Assembly (NCBI GenBank): GCA_023445705.1
Contig: JAEXKM010000379.1
Coordinates: 1-18,987 of the forward strand
Source of the DNA: Pseudomonadota bacterium
Lineage (GTDB): Bacteria; Pseudomonadota; Alphaproteobacteria; Caulobacterales; Caulobacteraceae
DNA: 18,987 nt
Direction of reading: 5' to 3'
Below the pieces are notes generated by a model. The model was not told the origin of the DNA and ran no database searches. It saw only the letters and a program-made list of their open reading frames with translations. This document shows positions 16,374 to 18,987 of this stretch, in pieces (within the stretch, counting starts at the first letter, position 1; every line of letters starts with the position of its first letter). The position numbers and the translations under genes are program-made.

Positions 16374-16853
16374 TTGAACCCGATCCGCATATTCATCGAC
16401 GCTGACGCCTGTCCCGTGAAGGACGAGACCTACAAGGTCGCCCAGCGCTACGGGCTGAAGACGTGGGTGGTCTCGAACGCCTTCATGCAGATCCCCATCT
16501 CGCCGCTGATCGCCCGGACGATCGTCGAGGCGGGCCCTGACGCCGCTGACGACTGGATCGCCGGCGAGGTGACCCAGGGCGACGTCGTCATCACCAATGA
16601 CATCCCCCTGGCCGAGCGCACGCTGCAGGCCGGTGGCTACGCGCTCGCCGCCAACGGCAAGGTGTTCGACGAGAATTCCATCGGCTCGGCCATCGCACAG
16701 CGCGCGCTCATGGAGCAGCTACGGTCCACCGGCGAGATGCTCGGGGGCCCCAAGCCCTTCGACCGCAATGACCGCTCGCGCTTTCTCCAGAGCCTGGACC
16801 AGATAATTCAGAAGGAACGGCGGCGGCGCGCCTTGCAAGGCGGCGGCGGCTGA
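16374..16853 (+). CDS. yaiI: YaiI/YqxD family protein (DUF188, PIN-like)
   Basis: A 159-residue cytoplasmic protein of the widespread DUF188 family. The N-terminal motif IFIDADACPVKDE, the central VSNAFMQIP, DAADDWIAGEV and VVITNDIPLAERTL, and the C-terminal FDRNDRSRFLQSLDQ are all family signatures. The acidic residues (DADACPV, DDWI, TNDIP) are arranged as in PIN-domain nucleases, so RNA cleavage has been suggested for the family. I know of no firmly established function. The start is a TTG at 16374. It has GAGG 6 nt upstream and no in-frame ATG near the motif, and the domain begins at once, so TTG is likely real. It is transcribed divergently from tRNA-Thr. Confidence 0.9.
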   Translation: MNPIRIFIDADACPVKDETYKVAQRYGLKTWVVSNAFMQIPISPLIARTIVEAGPDAADDWIAGEVTQGDVVITNDIPLAERTLQAGGYALAANGKVFDENSIGSAIAQRALMEQLRSTGEMLGGPKPFDRNDRSRFLQSLDQIIQKERRRRALQGGGG

Positions 16854-16890
16854 CTAGCTTGCAGTCAAGGTTTTCAGAGGGGTTCAAAAC

Positions 16891-17406
16891 ATGCGCAAGA
16901 CGGCGTTGATGTCGGTGTTCGGGGCCTGCTCCCTTTTGGCTGCCTGTGGCCAGGGCGGCGGTGAGAAAGCGGCTGAACCGGCGACCTCCGAGGCCGCGCC
17001 TCCCGAACCCACCGCGGCCGAGAAGCAAGCCGCCCTCGCCAGCCTTCCTGCGCCCTACAACACCGCCGACATCGACAACGGCAAGGCCAAGTTCGGCATG
17101 TGCCGCTCCTGCCACACGATCGTCGAAGGCGGCGCGAACCTGACCGGGCCGAACCTGCACGGGGTGTTCGGGCGCAAGGCCGGCAGCCTGGAGGGCTACA
17201 ACTATTCGGAAGCGGTGAAGAACGCCGGCTTCACCTGGGACGCGCAGCACCTCGACAAGTGGCTGGCCATGCCGCGGGACTTCCTGCCCGGCACCAAGAT
17301 GACCTTCGCCGGCCTGAAGGCCGAGAAGGACCGCATCGACCTGATCGCCTACCTGAAGCTCGAGACGGGCTACAAAGCCGCGCAAGACGCTAACATTACA
17401 AAATAG
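16891..17406 (+). CDS. Lipoprotein class I c-type cytochrome
   Basis: A 171-residue exported monoheme cytochrome. The signal peptide ends in the lipobox LAAC (Cys19), so it should be lipid-anchored on the periplasmic face. A Glu/Ala/Pro-rich linker (about 20-55) leads to the heme domain with CRSCH (Cys71, Cys74, His75), the segment LTGPNLHGVFGRKAGS and the distal ligand Met137 in PGTKMTF. This is the layout of cytochrome c2/c552-type electron carriers and of the helix- or lipid-anchored cytochromes that shuttle electrons between the bc1 complex and terminal oxidases. The partner is not shown here; a link to gcd upstream is only positional. AGAGGGG precedes the ATG. A long stem-loop begins 5 nt after the stop. 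Confidence 0.93.
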   Translation: MRKTALMSVFGACSLLAACGQGGGEKAAEPATSEAAPPEPTAAEKQAALASLPAPYNTADIDNGKAKFGMCRSCHTIVEGGANLTGPNLHGVFGRKAGSLEGYNYSEAVKNAGFTWDAQHLDKWLAMPRDFLPGTKMTFAGLKAEKDRIDLIAYLKLETGYKAAQDANITK

Positions 17407-17410
17407 CAAC

Positions 17411-17453
17411 CTTGACGGGAATTGCGATCGGAAGCACGATCGATTCCGTCGAG
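17411..17453 (+). repeat. Long imperfect stem-loop after the cytochrome gene
   Basis: Three paired blocks are stacked: CTTGAC with GTCGAG (17411-17416/17448-17453, one G-T pair), GGAAT with ATTCC (17418-17422/17443-17447) and CGATCG with CGATCG (17425-17430/17437-17442), around a 6-nt loop. That gives 17 bp with only 1- and 2-nt bulges on the left arm. There is no T-tract, so it is not a canonical terminator. Confidence 0.6.
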
Positions 17454-17536
17454 GCTGCGCTTGCATCTGTCAGCCGAGATCCTGCGCCGGCCCGCGCGGC
17501 GTCCCCTTGCCGCCGACGGCGCCACCCCGACAACTC

Positions 17537-17561
17537 GCCTCCCCCTAGGGGGAGGCTTTTT
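17537..17561 (+). terminator. Rho-independent terminator between the cytochrome and RND genes
   Basis: GCCTCCCCC (17537-17545) pairs perfectly with GGGGGAGGC (17548-17556) around TA, in practice a 4-nt loop. TTTTT (17557-17561) follows on the plus strand. It is 130 nt beyond the cytochrome stop and 8 nt from the convergent RND stop, so it may also hinder transcription from the minus strand. Confidence 0.8.
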
Positions 17562-17568
17562 CGTTGGA

Positions 17569-18987
17569 CTATTCGGCCGCGTTCGCCGCGCGCGCCTGCT
17601 CGGCTTCCTCGAAAGCTTCGATACGGCGGGCGGTGGCCATCGGCGACTTCGTAAAGCGCGCGAGCAGGTTGTAGAACACCGGAACGATGAACAGGGTCAG
17701 CAGGGTCGAGAAGATCGCCCCGAAGAAGATCACCACCCCGATGGTCTTGCGGCTCTCGCCGCCGGCACCGCCCCACACGATCAGCGGAATGGCGCCCGCC
17801 GCCGCGGCGATCGAGGTCATGATGATCGGACGCAGGCGAAGCGAGGCGCTCTCGATCACCGCCTCGCGGATGCTCAGTCCCTCGTCCCGCAGCTGATTGG
17901 CGAACTCCACGATCAGGATGCCGTTCTTGGCTGCGATGCCGATCAGGATGATGAGGCCGATCTGACTGTAGGTGTTGATGGTCGAACCGGCGATGAGCAG
18001 ACCGAATAGCCCACCCAGCGCCGCCACCGGCACCGTCAGCATGATCACGGCCGGGTGGATCCAGCTCTCGAACTGAGCGGCCAGCACCAGGAACACAAGC
18101 AGCAAGGCCATCCCGAAGGCCAGGCCCACGGCGCTGCCGGCTTCAAGGTAGTCGCGCGCCATGCTGCCCCACTTCACCTGCGGGCCAGGCGGCATCTTGG
18201 CGATTTCTTGCTGGAAGAACTTCACGGCGTCGCCGACCGGGTAGCCGGGGTTCACCTGGGCGGTCAGGGTCACGGCGCGCAACCGGTCGACGCGGGCCCG
18301 GTCGGGCGTGTCCCCCCGCACCTCGGTCGTCACCAGGGTGGAGAGCGGAATTTGCTGACCGGACGCAGCGCGCACATAGAGGTTGCCGATGTCCTGCTCG
18401 GCCTGGCGCTTGGCGCGGTCCGTCTGCAGCAGGACGTCGTATTCCTGGCCGTTCTTGATGTAGGTCGTGACCCGGCGGGGACCGAAGTTGCTTTCCAGCG
18501 CCCGGCCGACGGCCTGGGCCGAAACCCCGAGGGCCGCGGCCTTTTCGCGGTCGACGCTGACCAGGACCCGCGGGCTGGTCGGCTCGTAGTCGAGGCGCGC
18601 ACGCGCAAGGCCGGGGTTGGCCTCGGCCGCGCTTAGCAGCGGCTTGATCCACGCGGCGATCTGGCCGTAGTCGTCGCCCACGGCGATGACGTCGACGCTG
18701 TTGCCGCCGCCGCCACCGCCCCGCTGGAAGGCCGGCCGCACCGAGGCGATGACCCGCACCGAGGTGATGGACGAGAACTCGCGGTTCAGCTCGGCCGCCA
18801 GTTCCTGAGAGCTGGTCTTGGCCCCATCGGCAAGGGTCGTGTTTCCGAAGGCGCTGTTGAACTGCGTGCCGCCAAAGCGCGGAACGCCGAGGAGATAGCG
18901 GTTGGTGGTACCGTCCTTGAGCAGCTCCTGCAGCCGGGTTTCGACCTTCTGGACCGCCTTGACGGTGTAGTCGTAGCCGGCGCCTTC
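17569..18987 (-). CDS. RND efflux pump inner-membrane subunit, C-terminal part (gene runs off the right edge)
   Basis: The last 472 residues of a hydrophobe/amphiphile-exporter type RND permease (usually about 1,030-1,060 residues). It is the proton-driven inner-membrane component that works with a periplasmic adaptor and an outer-membrane channel to expel drugs or other amphiphiles. The frame is open to the window edge, so the internal GTG at 18759 is not the start. Visible parts are periplasmic porter and docking segments (PRVLVSVDREKAAALGVSAQ, IPLSTLVTTEVRGDTPDRAR), then transmembrane segments. Those include FLVLAAQFESWIHPAVIMLT, the ISxxAKNGILIVEFANQLRD-like helix and AAAGAIPLIVWGGAGGESRK, ending with IVPVFYNLLARF. 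Substrate and partners are not deducible here. The C-terminal tail is Ala/Glu-rich. Confidence 0.93.
   Translation of the reverse strand, partial: EGAGYDYTVKAVQKVETRLQELLKDGTTNRYLLGVPRFGGTQFNSAFGNTTLADGAKTSSQELAAELNREFSSITSVRVIASVRPAFQRGGGGGGNSVDVIAVGDDYGQIAAWIKPLLSAAEANPGLARARLDYEPTSPRVLVSVDREKAAALGVSAQAVGRALESNFGPRRVTTYIKNGQEYDVLLQTDRAKRQAEQDIGNLYVRAASGQQIPLSTLVTTEVRGDTPDRARVDRLRAVTLTAQVNPGYPVGDAVKFFQQEIAKMPPGPQVKWGSMARDYLEAGSAVGLAFGMALLLVFLVLAAQFESWIHPAVIMLTVPVAALGGLFGLLIAGSTINTYSQIGLIILIGIAAKNGILIVEFANQLRDEGLSIREAVIESASLRLRPIIMTSIAAAAGAIPLIVWGGAGGESRKTIGVVIFFGAIFSTLLTLFIVPVFYNLLARFTKSPMATARRIEAFEEAEQARAANAAE

Noticed and set aside
18759..18759. GTG at 18759 as the start of a short RND protein
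   Set aside because: The same frame stays open and RND-like to the window edge at 18987, so the gene is simply truncated by the window.

Overview
The window is a GC-rich, densely packed chromosomal segment. It most likely comes from an alphaproteobacterium of the Caulobacteraceae (Phenylobacterium/Caulobacter-like). That assignment is inferred from the FSTS-type methionyl-tRNA synthetase, a PEPxxWA-type PEP-CTERM protein, the tRNA-Tyr/tRNA-Gly/tuf arrangement and TATAAG-type -10 elements with GC-rich discriminators; no taxonomic search could be run. It looks like ordinary core and metabolic gene content. I see no phage, transposon, CRISPR array or defence island, and no intergenic stretch longer than about 300 bases.

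Layout. Bases 1-385, minus strand: the 5' end of tuf (EF-Tu), preceded by tRNA-Gly(TCC) and tRNA-Tyr(GTA), with a good promoter candidate at 471-499. Divergent to this on the plus strand are rlmB (23S rRNA 2'-O-methyltransferase), a TerC/YjbE-type membrane protein, a secreted PEP-CTERM protein and a PhzF-family isomerase-like protein. phzF converges on metG with overlapping stop codons. Upstream of metG on the minus strand is a small DUF486 membrane protein.

Bases 6153-10163, plus strand: a complete four-gene polyamine ABC transporter, potF-potG-potH-potI (binding lipoprotein, ATPase, two permeases). Bases 10186-13599, minus strand: a KgtP-type 2-oxoglutarate/H+ symporter, a hemerythrin HHE protein and a NylA-like amidase, in that transcriptional order. 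Bases 13765-16182, plus strand: a PQQ-dependent membrane glucose dehydrogenase (gcd), which ends 3 nt from a convergent tRNA-Thr(TGT). Then come a YaiI/DUF188 protein starting with TTG and a lipoprotein c-type cytochrome. The window closes with the C-terminal part of an RND efflux pump on the minus strand.

Functional picture: translation housekeeping (tuf, tRNAs, metG, rlmB), nutrient uptake (polyamines, 2-oxoglutarate), periplasmic sugar oxidation feeding the respiratory chain (gcd, possibly the cytochrome), and envelope functions (PEP-CTERM protein, RND pump, TerC). The observations most worth a second look are RNA or DNA structures rather than new protein systems. These are a nested hairpin that would hide the hemerythrin ribosome binding site, a 12-bp leader/trailer stem enclosing tRNA-Tyr, a long stem-loop straight after the cytochrome gene, and a possible REP-like repeat at 17500-17561. 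I did not find a convincing undescribed multi-gene system.
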